Below are positions 18,610 to 26,512 of a stretch of 64,000 bases of DNA, piece after piece. Each line of letters starts with the position of its first letter. Positions within the stretch are counted from its first letter, which is position 1. Below the pieces are notes generated by a model. It ran no database searches. It worked only from the letters and a program-made list of their open reading frames with translations, and was not told the DNA's origin. Origin of the DNA: Candidatus Tumulicola sp. (lineage in GTDB: Bacteria; Vulcanimicrobiota; Vulcanimicrobiia; Eremiobacterales; Eremiobacteraceae); assembly GCA_035601835.1 (NCBI GenBank), contig DATNNM010000016.1:164805-228804 (forward strand). Direction: 5' to 3'. The translations under genes were made by a program, and so were the position numbers.

Positions 18610-20639
18610 GTACCGCGCGCGGCCGTCGCGGAGCGAGCGAAACGCCGGTACACGGCTTGCGCGATCAGCCCGACGGCAGAGCCGACGACCAGACCGTTGA
18701 ACAACCGCAGCGCGCCGATCACGAGCGACGTGTGGATGTGCGAGAACGTATCGACGATATCAGCGGTGCCGATGCCGATGGCCAGCACGAAGACCCAGCC
18801 AAGCGCGCGGCGATGCGCCGGCAAGAGCGCGGGCAGCAAGAACAGCGCGGGAAAGCCGACGAGGAACTCCTTGAAGCGCGGTCTTGCGCCGAGCAGGGTG
18901 GTCAGAAAGCCGCGCAGGTGCACTTCGAGGGGCGAGACGCCGGTATCCGGTTGATTGCCGGAACGCAAGACGAGCAGCGCGGCTCCCGCAACGAGGACCA
19001 CGATAGCTGCGAGCTGCCACGCGCGCACCGGCGACGAGAACGCATCGCCGATCTGCCGCCGCGCGCCGAACGCATCGGTGAACAGATAGATCGCGACGAG
19101 CGCGAGCGCGGGAACGACGAGCAACGCTTTGACCCCGAAGAACTGTTGGACCTCGAGCATGAACGTCGCTTGGGAGAGCAAACCGATGACGAACAGCGCT
19201 CCGAGCAGCGCCACGCCGGCGGCGGTGAGCAGGCAGCGCAGCCCGCGCTGTGGAGCAGGAGCTTTAGCTCCTGCGTCCTCCTCCGCACTCGAGAAATATG
19301 GCGCGACGGCCATGCCGGCAAGCACGCTGAAGATCAGCCCGCCGCCGAGCGCCCACACGCGCCGGACGATATCGTCGTGGTGGACGAAGGCCGCTGCCCA
19401 GAACGCGATCGTGGTGAGCCCGAAAAACACCCACGGCATCCAGGCGCGCGCCCAGCCGAAGAGATCGAGGAACAGCAAGAGGCCGCCGGCGACGCCGATC
19501 GCGGCGAGGAAGTAGAGCAGTTCGATCCACGCGCCCCCAAAATCCACGAACGGGTGCGCGCGACCGACGTGGAATCCGTTCGCCTCGAGGGCGCCGCGCA
19601 GCTCGCGCAGCATCTCGAGGTTGGTCGCTTCGGCCGACGCGGTTACCCATTGGCCCGACGCATCCTTGATCTGGATCAGGTGCGGGAACGGGCGCAGATA
19701 GATCACGCGGATGTTGCGCTCGCGCACGCCGAGCAGATAGCGCGCGATGACCGTGTCGAGATCGAGTTTGTCGAGTTCGAGCTTCGAGATCGCTTGGACG
19801 CGCACGGTTTGGCCGGGGATCTTGCGGCCGAGCGTCTCTCCGCCTTTTTGCGCCTGCGTGGGATCGTAGAATTCGATGAACCCGAAGAGCGGGCGATTGG
19901 CGCGCGGGGCAGAGAACACCGCGGCTGTGGCGTCGAGCTGGTACTCGTACCCCATCACCTCATTGCGCAAACCGAAAAAGATGACGGTGCCGATCTTGCC
20001 GCCTGCCATCGCTTGATCGAAGACCGCCTCGATACGCTGCTGGTCCAACTTCTCGTTGTTCTGAAAGCGCGGATCGACTATCAAGCCTAAGTCGCGCACC
20101 TTGGCGGCGACGTCTTGCGGAATGCCGAGCCCTAGGTTATTGAAGTAGTCCACCTGCGTCTTGACGGCGAGCAAAGCGGGCAGCGTCGAGCGCAGCACGC
20201 GCACGTTGCGCGCTTCGAGCTGGTTGCGCAGCGCCCACACGTAGCGATCGAGCGACGCGCGATCGTACACGAGCAAGTACATGCTGCCGGGATCGATGGC
20301 GCCCTGCTTCGCGAGGGCGGCCAGCACTGGGTCGGAAAGCGGCGTGGTGCGGGCGGTCGCGATCAGCTGCTGCCCGGACTGGGCGTACGCATGATTGCCG
20401 AGGTTGACGCGTAGGCCCGTCTCTTCGTAGATCGCCACGGCGCTGAGGCCGGCGATGCGCATCTGGCGCATCAATTCGGTCATGTCGTAGCCGTAGGCGG
20501 TCGCGAAGTCCGCCAGGTCCTGCTGGTCCATGGCGATCTCAACCGAGCGGCTGTTGCGCTCGTAGCGGAAGCGTTCGGCGGCGACGATCAAAGAAGCCAC
20601 AGCGCCGATCGCGATCGCGATCAGCGCTACGCGGCGCAT
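18606..20639 (-). CDS. DUF5693 membrane protein (CsaB partner)
   Basis: The 677-residue protein begins with a signal anchor (MRRVALIAIAIGAVASLIVA). An extracytoplasmic domain (about 35-370) contains GYDMTELMRQMRIAGLSAVA and GVRERNIRVIYLRP. About nine C-terminal membrane helices follow (about 400-670). This matches DUF5693, often encoded next to csaB; its function in wall polysaccharide or S-layer anchoring is unproven. A stretch near residues 456-463 (AGAKAPAP) is encoded by a REP-like palindrome. ATG 20639 is preferred over an upstream frame that overlaps the next gene. Confidence 0.85.
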   Translation of the reverse strand: MRRVALIAIAIGAVASLIVAAERFRYERNSRSVEIAMDQQDLADFATAYGYDMTELMRQMRIAGLSAVAIYEETGLRVNLGNHAYAQSGQQLIATARTTPLSDPVLAALAKQGAIDPGSMYLLVYDRASLDRYVWALRNQLEARNVRVLRSTLPALLAVKTQVDYFNNLGLGIPQDVAAKVRDLGLIVDPRFQNNEKLDQQRIEAVFDQAMAGGKIGTVIFFGLRNEVMGYEYQLDATAAVFSAPRANRPLFGFIEFYDPTQAQKGGETLGRKIPGQTVRVQAISKLELDKLDLDTVIARYLLGVRERNIRVIYLRPFPHLIQIKDASGQWVTASAEATNLEMLRELRGALEANGFHVGRAHPFVDFGGAWIELLYFLAAIGVAGGLLLFLDLFGWARAWMPWVFFGLTTIAFWAAAFVHHDDIVRRVWALGGGLIFSVLAGMAVAPYFSSAEEDAGAKAPAPQRGLRCLLTAAGVALLGALFVIGLLSQATFMLEVQQFFGVKALLVVPALALVAIYLFTDAFGARRQIGDAFSSPVRAWQLAAIVVLVAGAALLVLRSGNQPDTGVSPLEVHLRGFLTTLLGARPRFKEFLVGFPALFLLPALLPAHRRALGWVFVLAIGIGTADIVDTFSHIHTSLVIGALRLFNGLVVGSAVGLIAQAVYRRFARSATAARGT
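19250..19275 (+). repeat. REP-like palindrome, GGAG-head family, inside a coding region
   Basis: GTGGAGCAGGAGCTTTAGCTCCTG is a GGAG head plus a CTTTAG-centred palindrome, like the copy at 53931. Here it lies in the coding sequence of the DUF5693 gene and encodes a short Ala/Pro/Lys linker without breaking the frame. Confidence 0.6.
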
Positions 20640-20645
20640 GCGCTT

Positions 20646-20673
20646 ACCCGGGCCATGCTCATATGGCCCGGGT
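20646..20673. other. Perfect 11-bp inverted repeat before DUF5693 gene
   Basis: ACCCGGGCCAT and ATGGCCCGGGT are separated by 6 nt, immediately upstream of the DUF5693 start at 20639 and downstream of the HAAS-like gene. On the minus transcript no T-run follows, so it is more likely a processing, attenuation or regulatory hairpin than a simple terminator. Confidence 0.55.
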
Positions 20674-20691
20674 GATTTGGCCTTAGGGCGG

Positions 20692-21168
20692 TTATTGCCT
20701 GTTCTTGAGTCGCTCGGCGGCTTCGCGCAGCTTCTTCGCCGCGATGTCGAGCGCACTCGCCGCCGCATCCATCGAGACGCGAGCCGCATGCTCGCCGTGC
20801 TCGGCCGCCGCGCGCGCGAACTTGTCGACGCGCTCGGCGACGCGGTGATGGCGCAAAGCATCCGCGAAATAGTCGCCGGGCCACGCCCACGCGCCGGCGC
20901 CCGTCTCGCTCGTCATCGCTTGCGCTTTGGCGACTGGATCGCCGAGCGTCGTCAGATGCTCGTGCACGACGTCTGCGTCGATGAGCTTCTTGCCGGCTTG
21001 CTGCGCTTTTTCGGAGCATGCGCTGACGATCTCGTGATACAGGCGGTCGGCTGCGGCCAACCGCGCGGAGGGCGAGAGCGGCAACGCCATCCGCACGCGA
21101 TCGAGATAGTCGTTGATCGCGGCGGTCGCCTCAGGTGCGAGATCCATGGGGGTGGTGGTGCTGTTCAT
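20692..21168 (-). CDS. Small helical protein with HAAS-like N-terminal region
   Basis: This 158-residue soluble protein begins with a helical module (AINDYLDRVRMALPLSPSAR, then HEHLTTLGDPVAKAQAM). It resembles the HAAS/DUF1700 regulatory domain, often a cytoplasmic partner of PadR regulators. The C-terminal half is an Ala/Lys/Glu-rich helix without a membrane segment. The family match is by pattern only. It is the likely first gene of the operon running through DUF5693, csaB, the protease and ileS, but a 52-nt gap with a strong inverted repeat separates it from DUF5693. Confidence 0.6.
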   Translation of the reverse strand: MNSTTTPMDLAPEATAAINDYLDRVRMALPLSPSARLAAADRLYHEIVSACSEKAQQAGKKLIDADVVHEHLTTLGDPVAKAQAMTSETGAGAWAWPGDYFADALRHHRVAERVDKFARAAAEHGEHAARVSMDAAASALDIAAKKLREAAERLKNRQ

Positions 21169-21201
21169 ACCGCTCGATACCCGCGTCCCGGTGCAAAGGT
21201 T

Positions 21202-22890
21202 TCACATGCGTAGCCGCACGTCTACCCGCAGCGCATTGCTATAGTAGTTCGGCACCCGGGGCGCGCTGCCGTAGCGCGAGATGCTGTCGGACGCCCCGAA
21301 GGTCAGGCCTCCAGCGTTGATGGCGACGTAGGGCTCGAAGCGCGAGAATGGTTGAGCGCCGCTGCTGCCTGCAAGCACTATCGTGTGGCGCTGCCCGAGC
21401 AAAGCGAGCACGCCGGCGCTTGTGCGAGCGCCGAGTCTCGCGCTCGCCAGCGCGGAAAGCGTGACGTCGCTTTGCGCAGTGTAGTCGTAGTAACCGTGCG
21501 AGCTCACCGCTGAGTAGTTCTCCCGGAAGCCGGCGGCGCGCTCAGCCGCGCTGAGCGTGACAAGAGCCGTGTCGCCCAACGCGAACCGGCGGTCGACGTC
21601 GAAATCCAATTCCCGATACCGGTTGGTGTCGCTGTAACCGCCAAAAATCGCGTGCGCGTGAAACCCGTAGTTCCTCGATGTCGTGCCGATGTCGGCGAAG
21701 AGATTATTCACGCGAAGGCCCGCTCCGTACGGCGCGATGAGGTTCTCTTGTGCGCCGGCGGCCGCATCGATGCCGCCGCTTTGGAAGCCCACCCGATAGT
21801 CGGTCCCCCCTTGCACGCCGGCAAGGATCGCCGAAGCATCGATCGTCGAGCCCCAGCCGGTGAACTGCGAGCGGTCCACTGCGACGCGCACGTTCCCAGC
21901 GGCGCTGCGTCCATACGCGGCGGTCACGCCGAAGCGATCCGCGCTTGTCTGCGCGCTGCCGTGCGAAAGCGTGAAGCGCGATGCTTCAACGCCCAGCTGC
22001 AAGCGCGGGTTGACGAACCAGCGCGGCGCGAACGCGCTGCGCGATTGCGCAATGCCGTTGCCGATCGTCTGCGCGCCGGCAAGGTCGAGCGTCGGCGCCA
22101 ACCTGCGTCGCAATTCTAGCCTAAGCGCGGTGGCGTCGGCGTCGTCCGGCATGGTGCTCAGCGCGCGATCCACCAGCGCAACGCTCGCCGCGTAATCGCC
22201 AAGGCCAAGCTCGATGCGCGCGAGTTCGACGCCGGCCTGCACGTTTTCCGGCTCCAACGCAAGCGCGCTGCGGTAGTCGGCGCGCGCGACGTGCAGTTTG
22301 CCGTCGAGCGCCTCAACTGCTCCGCGCCCGACAAGTGCGTCGGCGTTGTCGGCATGCTGCGCGAGCACCGCGTCGTACAAACGACGTGCATCTACGGCGC
22401 GGCCCTCGAGTGCGTACGCATGGGCAAGACCGTTTTGCGCGTCGACGTCGCGAGGATCTGCATCCAACGCGACGCGGAACTGCGCCTCAGCTGCGTTGAA
22501 ATCGCCGTTGAGCGCGTACGCCTGTCCGAGCGCGGCGCGCGCGGACACGTCCGCCGGATGCGCAAGGATGACGTCGCCGAGCAACGCGATCGCTTGACCG
22601 TGTTCGCCGCTGAACGCCAGCGCCTGTGCGAGCGCGATCGTGATCTGATCGTTGGCCGGGTCGCGTTGATGATCCGCGCGCAGCGCCGGAACGGCGAGCA
22701 AAGCTCTTCCTTGCCGGATGAGCAGCTTCGCGCCGGCAAGGTCAGTCGCCGCCTCCGACGCGGAAAGCGCAGTGAACCCGGGCGACGTCCACGTGGGGTC
22801 CGCCGCCGCGATGCGACCGCCGAACACGACGACGCTCAGCGCGCCGAGCGCGGCGAGGAGCTTGACTCCGGCGCGAGCGCCTCTAGCCAA
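21202..22890 (-). CDS. Exported TPR protein with C-terminal outer-membrane beta-barrel
   Basis: The 562-residue protein has a signal peptide (about 1-30, ending near RIAAADP), about six TPR repeats (about 50-265), and a C-terminal half of alternating short amphipathic strands with aromatic girdles (about 280-562, ending NALRVDVRLRM). The architecture is that of PgaA/YaiO/BcsC-like proteins that pass or bind exopolysaccharide at the outer membrane. That role is inference; the substrate is unknown. It is the clearest evidence in the window for a second membrane. It is divergent from the degenerate GGDEF gene. Confidence 0.78.
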   Translation of the reverse strand: MARGARAGVKLLAALGALSVVVFGGRIAAADPTWTSPGFTALSASEAATDLAGAKLLIRQGRALLAVPALRADHQRDPANDQITIALAQALAFSGEHGQAIALLGDVILAHPADVSARAALGQAYALNGDFNAAEAQFRVALDADPRDVDAQNGLAHAYALEGRAVDARRLYDAVLAQHADNADALVGRGAVEALDGKLHVARADYRSALALEPENVQAGVELARIELGLGDYAASVALVDRALSTMPDDADATALRLELRRRLAPTLDLAGAQTIGNGIAQSRSAFAPRWFVNPRLQLGVEASRFTLSHGSAQTSADRFGVTAAYGRSAAGNVRVAVDRSQFTGWGSTIDASAILAGVQGGTDYRVGFQSGGIDAAAGAQENLIAPYGAGLRVNNLFADIGTTSRNYGFHAHAIFGGYSDTNRYRELDFDVDRRFALGDTALVTLSAAERAAGFRENYSAVSSHGYYDYTAQSDVTLSALASARLGARTSAGVLALLGQRHTIVLAGSSGAQPFSRFEPYVAINAGGLTFGASDSISRYGSAPRVPNYYSNALRVDVRLRM

Positions 22891-22963
22891 AGCGTATCGA
22901 TCCTGTTGGATGGGGGCTCACAAATGCCGTCGAAAGCCGACGCGTGCCCACCGTGCTCTTTTT

Positions 22964-23800
22964 ATGCTGACCGTCAACGTGACCTGCGTTGCGTGCGACG
23001 GCACCCGTCCGTGCGCGGAGTGCCGCGCCGCTGGCAAGACGCTGGAGGCCGCCGGTTACCGCGTGCAGCACTCATCCCGCGCCGCGGCACTGCGCGCCGC
23101 GCTCGCGGGGACCTACGGTTTCGAAGCGTGTGTCGTGCCGCTTGCTGCGAACGAGCGGTCGGTGGCGGATGCGGCGGTCGCGTTGCTCGGCGGTTCCTCC
23201 GTCGCGCTTGCGGTCGACGATCCGGCAGTTCTGCCCGAGGAGCTGCCTCCGCGCTTTAGCGTGTTCGAACGCAGCGCTTTTCGCGCCGGGCGGCTGCCGG
23301 CGGATTGGCCGGGAAGCTCCGAGGCTGCTCCCGCGCGCGCCGCCGGTCAGCCCCGCGCAGCGGACGATCGCGACCACGCCACGCGCCGTCTGCGACCCCA
23401 CGTCGCCGCTGCTCGCGTAAAGCAGCAGTCAAAGGATCGCGCCGGCGTCCGGCGCGTTGAAGCCCGGGCGCTCATCGACGATGAAATCGCGTGGTGCAAG
23501 GCAAGCGGAGCGCTTTTCTCAATTGTGCTCGTGCGCGCGCCCGATGCCGACGAAGCGCTCATCAGCCGGCTGCTCGCGGGCGCTGTGCGCGAGGGCGATG
23601 GGGTTGGGCGGCGCGATTCGGACTACGTGCTCGTACTCGCTCACGCGAATCGCGAAGGGGCCGGCGCCATCGCGAAGCGCCTCGAGAAAATTCTCCGATC
23701 CTCGAAAGCGCGGGCCCGCGTCAGCATCGGCATCGCGTCGTACCCGGCCGATGCTGCGAGCTCGAGCGCGCTGCTCGCCCACGCTTCCGTTAGCATGTAG
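22964..23800 (+). CDS. Protein with CxxC pairs and degenerate GGDEF domain
   Basis: The 278-residue protein starts at ATG 22964. The N terminus has two CxxC pairs (CVACDGTRPCAEC, residues about 7-19), which could bind zinc. The middle (about 30-110) resembles a receiver-like or periplasmic-type alpha/beta fold but is unclear. The C terminus (about 165-275) has the diguanylate cyclase pattern, ending in VSIGIASYPADA. The catalytic loop reads GRRDSDYV instead of GGDEF, so it is probably inactive and may sense or bind. Its TAG stop is supplied by a REP head. No obvious ribosome-binding site is seen. Confidence 0.65.
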   Translation: MLTVNVTCVACDGTRPCAECRAAGKTLEAAGYRVQHSSRAAALRAALAGTYGFEACVVPLAANERSVADAAVALLGGSSVALAVDDPAVLPEELPPRFSVFERSAFRAGRLPADWPGSSEAAPARAAGQPRAADDRDHATRRLRPHVAAARVKQQSKDRAGVRRVEARALIDDEIAWCKASGALFSIVLVRAPDADEALISRLLAGAVREGDGVGRRDSDYVLVLAHANREGAGAIAKRLEKILRSSKARARVSIGIASYPADAASSSALLAHASVSM

Positions 23801-23821
23801 CGTTCCGAGCGAAGCTCGGAA
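23796..23821 (+). repeat. REP-like palindrome, family B
   Basis: A TGTAGCG head and the palindrome TTCCGAGCGAAGCTCGGAA lie between the convergent ends of the degenerate GGDEF gene and the propeller lipoprotein gene. The TAG of the head is the stop codon of the GGDEF-like gene. Confidence 0.8.
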
Positions 23822-23827
23822 GAACTT

Positions 23828-24862
23828 CTATCGCTTCGGCGAGAAATGCGCCAGCCGGCCGCGCGAGGTCGAAAGACCAAGCGCCCCCTGTTTGCCGTTG
23901 CTGACGAACCAGAGGCTGCCGTCGGCGGCGCGAGCGATCGGTCCAGGCTGCCCACCGCCCGGCGCGACGTACTCCGTGATCGTTCCCGTAGCCGTGATGC
24001 GGCCGATCTTCCCGGTCGTCAATTCCGTGAACCACAGCGCCCCGTCGTGGGCCGGTGCTATGCCGACGGGCCACGCGCCCGACGTCGGGATCCGAAATTC
24101 GGCGATCGTGCCGGCGCGAGTAATGCGCCCGATCTTGTCGGCCGCCGATTCGCAAAACCAGATGTTGCCGTCGGCGCCGAGCGCGATGCCCGCGGGCCGG
24201 CTTGCGAGCGTCGGGATCCGGAACTCTTTCAGCGTGCCGTCCGCCGTATGAAGCCGCCCGATTTGATTGCCGTTCGTTTCCGTGAACCAAAGGTCGCCCT
24301 TGGTGTCGTCGGCGAGTTCGTCTGCGTCGCTGGTCGCCGCGCTGTAGTGCGTCAAGGAACCGTCGGAGGAGATGCGCCAGATCTCGCCCGTGGCGGCGTC
24401 TGCAAACCATGGTGCTCCGTCGGAGCCGATCGTGATGCCTTGAAAGTTTCCCTCCGGGGGCAGCGCGAAATCGTGCACTCGGCCGGTGCGCTCTATCCTC
24501 ACGATTTTCGGCTGCTGACCGGCAGACCCAGCCCCTACCGTGAACCAAGCACTGCCCGCGGAATCGACCGCCACTCGATTGAACGACTCGATGCGCGGGA
24601 AGCGTTTGACGGCGCCGTTGGCCTCGACGCGGATCGCGCCCGAGGGTCCGTTGCCATAGTTGGTCGTCGCGAGCCAAACGTCACCATTGTCGGCGACCGC
24701 GAGGCCGGTGACGTGTGCGCCGGCGTCAAGCTCGGTCGTGCCGATGAGGCCGGGGACAGGCGTGCCCGCCAGCTCGCTTCGCTGCGCGCACGCGCCGAGG
24801 ACAAGCGCCAGCGCCGCGACGCCGGCGAACGAAAGCGCACTCTTCCTCAGAATCCAACTCAT
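23828..24862 (-). CDS. Vgb-like beta-propeller lipoprotein
   Basis: The 344-residue protein has a lipoprotein signal (ALALVLGAC, lipidated Cys25). About seven propeller blades follow, with repeats such as GLAVADNGDVWLATT, GIALGADGNIWFCES and GIAPAHDGALWFTE. This is the NHL/SMP-30/virginiamycin-B-lyase-like propeller pattern. True Vgb is cytoplasmic and lyses streptogramins; an exported lipoprotein of this kind is more likely a binding or lactonase-like protein, so no enzyme name is given. It should be processed by Lgt and LspA. Its start is 88 nt from the divergent DyP start. Confidence 0.8.
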   Translation of the reverse strand: MSWILRKSALSFAGVAALALVLGACAQRSELAGTPVPGLIGTTELDAGAHVTGLAVADNGDVWLATTNYGNGPSGAIRVEANGAVKRFPRIESFNRVAVDSAGSAWFTVGAGSAGQQPKIVRIERTGRVHDFALPPEGNFQGITIGSDGAPWFADAATGEIWRISSDGSLTHYSAATSDADELADDTKGDLWFTETNGNQIGRLHTADGTLKEFRIPTLASRPAGIALGADGNIWFCESAADKIGRITRAGTIAEFRIPTSGAWPVGIAPAHDGALWFTELTTGKIGRITATGTITEYVAPGGGQPGPIARAADGSLWFVSNGKQGALGLSTSRGRLAHFSPKR

Positions 24863-24950
24863 CCGACCAATGAGTTACAGGCCTGAGCGACTCGCGCCTG
24901 GTTCCGTTGCCCAGGTCGGGCCTACACCGCTCTCCAATACACCACGCCCG

Positions 24951-25856
24951 ATGAACACCCCGCAGATGGGCATCTTTTCGCTGGGCGACGCTTCGCATAG
25001 CTACATGGAATTCGCATTGCGCAGCGGCGCATCAGCAAAGGATGCGGTCTCCGCGGTCGCTGACATGCACGATCCCCGCAAGACGACCGAGGGCGTCAAT
25101 CTCGTCGTCGGTTTTCGGCCCGAGTTGTGGCGCGCTGTCGCGCCCGCCGACGCGCCGTCAGATGCGGCTTCCTTTAAGAGCGCCCTCATCGGCCCGGATG
25201 GCTACACGATGCCCGCGACGCAGACCGACATCTTCATCTGGATCGCTGGAGCCTCGTATGACGGCGTGTTCGACGTCGCGGCCACCGTGGTCGACCACCT
25301 CAAGCCCATTGCGGCACCGGTGCGCGAGTTGACCGGTTGGACGTATCAACACAACCGCGATCTCACCGGTTTCCAAGACGGCACGGAGAATCCGACGCTT
25401 GTGGAAGCACCCGATGTGGCGCTCATCCCCGACGGCGAGCCTGGCGCGGGCGGAAGCATCTTGCTGTTCCAACAATGGAAGCACGAGGCCAGCGCGTGGC
25501 GCGCGCTGCCGGTCGAAGCGCAAGAGCGTATCATCGGCCGCACTAAGGCTGAGAGCATCGAGATTGATGAGGCTCATATGCCGGCCGACTCGCACGTCGC
25601 GCGCACGACGCTCGAGGAGAACGGAGAAGAGCTCAAGATATTTCGCCGCAACACGGCCTACGGCAGTGTTGGCGATCACGGCACGGTGTTTGTCGGCTTC
25701 GCCAAACAGCAGCATCGTCTGCAGCGGATGCTGGAGCGCATGGCGGGCGTCGGGGACGGCGTCCGCGACGCGCTCACACGCTTCTCGGTTCCGCTCACCG
25801 GCGCGTACTACTTCATTCCGGCGCTCCCTACGCTCGCCCGCACCGCATCACCCTAA
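24951..25856 (+). CDS. DyP-type heme peroxidase (YfeX/DypB class)
   Basis: The 301-residue protein carries the DyP signature GFQDGTENPT (distal Asp143). The proximal heme ligand is His215 (DSHVARTT), and FRRNTAYG plus FVGFAKQ follow, as in P-class enzymes such as YfeX and DypB. It oxidises dyes, phenols or porphyrinogens with H2O2. No Tat signal is visible, and no encapsulin gene is adjacent. ATG 24951 fits the usual N terminus; an upstream ATG at 24870 would add 27 residues. It ends in a 4-nt convergent overlap with the next gene. Confidence 0.93.
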   Translation: MNTPQMGIFSLGDASHSYMEFALRSGASAKDAVSAVADMHDPRKTTEGVNLVVGFRPELWRAVAPADAPSDAASFKSALIGPDGYTMPATQTDIFIWIAGASYDGVFDVAATVVDHLKPIAAPVRELTGWTYQHNRDLTGFQDGTENPTLVEAPDVALIPDGEPGAGGSILLFQQWKHEASAWRALPVEAQERIIGRTKAESIEIDEAHMPADSHVARTTLEENGEELKIFRRNTAYGSVGDHGTVFVGFAKQQHRLQRMLERMAGVGDGVRDALTRFSVPLTGAYYFIPALPTLARTASP

Positions 25857-26320
25857 TGTTGGGGCGGTTGAAACTGCGTGCACTGCGAACTCGCTCTCGC
25901 CACCTTTGTGGTCCAGAGAATTGGGAACTTAGCAGGTGGGACTGGGGCTAGCAGTATTTCGAGGCTTTCGTCATAGCGTGCGACCGGCTGGCGCGCTTGG
26001 GTGGTGAAGTGCTTGCGATCAAAGACCGTAATGCTCGGCGCGTCCAACGTCATGTACACCGGTGCGCTTTCGGTACCGCCATATTGGAATCTGTAGCCGA
26101 TATGTGCGCCGCGTGTACCGGTAATGATGCCGGTGTAGGTGATGAAAAACCCGGTTCCACAGCGGCCTCCATAACTCGATGGATTTGCGCTAAATGTGCC
26201 GTTCAACCAAAACCCTTGCACGTGGACGGGCCCGGGGCTTGAGGGCACATTGCAAAGAGCCGGAGAAGCCAGCGCGACTACTGTCATGACTGACGTGGCG
26301 GCGAAGATTGATCTCAGCAT
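25853..26320 (-). CDS. Exported small protein of unknown function
   Basis: The 155-residue protein has a signal peptide (MLRSIFAATSVMTVVALAS) and a beta-rich mature part with Gly/Tyr/Phe segments (GFFITYTGIITGTRG). Two widely spaced Cys (RCGTG and SSQCTQ) could form a disulfide. ATG 26320 has a good ribosome-binding site (AAGGA), so it is preferred to the longer frame from 26353. No family is recognised. Its stop overlaps the convergent DyP gene by 4 nt. Confidence 0.6.
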   Translation of the reverse strand: MLRSIFAATSVMTVVALASPALCNVPSSPGPVHVQGFWLNGTFSANPSSYGGRCGTGFFITYTGIITGTRGAHIGYRFQYGGTESAPVYMTLDAPSITVFDRKHFTTQARQPVARYDESLEILLAPVPPAKFPILWTTKVARASSQCTQFQPPQH

Positions 26321-26399
26321 TTCGTCCTTCCAGACATGGGTGGGCACCCCCATACACGATAGCAGGGCGCCGTCCGACAGCAGTCCGACAGACTTTGCT

Positions 26400-26472
26400 T
26401 GGGCGAAACAGGGCTCGAACCTGTGACCCCCTCCTTGTAAGGGAGGTGCTCTACCAACTGAGCTATCCGCCC
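26400..26472 (-). tRNA. tRNA-Val (anticodon TAC)
   Basis: On the minus strand the cloverleaf begins GGGCGGATAGCTCAGTTGGT. The anticodon stem is CCTCC/GGAGG with loop CTTACAA (anticodon TAC). The T-arm is ACAGG/CCTGT with loop TTCGAGC. The acceptor GGGCGGA pairs with TTCGCCC, with one G-U pair. The discriminator is A; the 3' CCA is not encoded. Confidence 0.95.
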
Positions 26473-26512
26473 GCGCGTGAGGACTACGCGAGCGTAGCGC
26501 GATTATCCCATC

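Noticed and set aside
18657..20090. 477-codon plus-strand open frame antisense to DUF5693
   Set aside because: Extremely Arg/Glu/Asp-rich, no start context, and fully covered by the well-formed membrane protein gene on the other strand.
23828..24862. Streptogramin resistance gene vgb
   Set aside because: The propeller pattern is similar, but the protein is an exported lipoprotein and the Vgb active site cannot be confirmed; general propeller call used instead.
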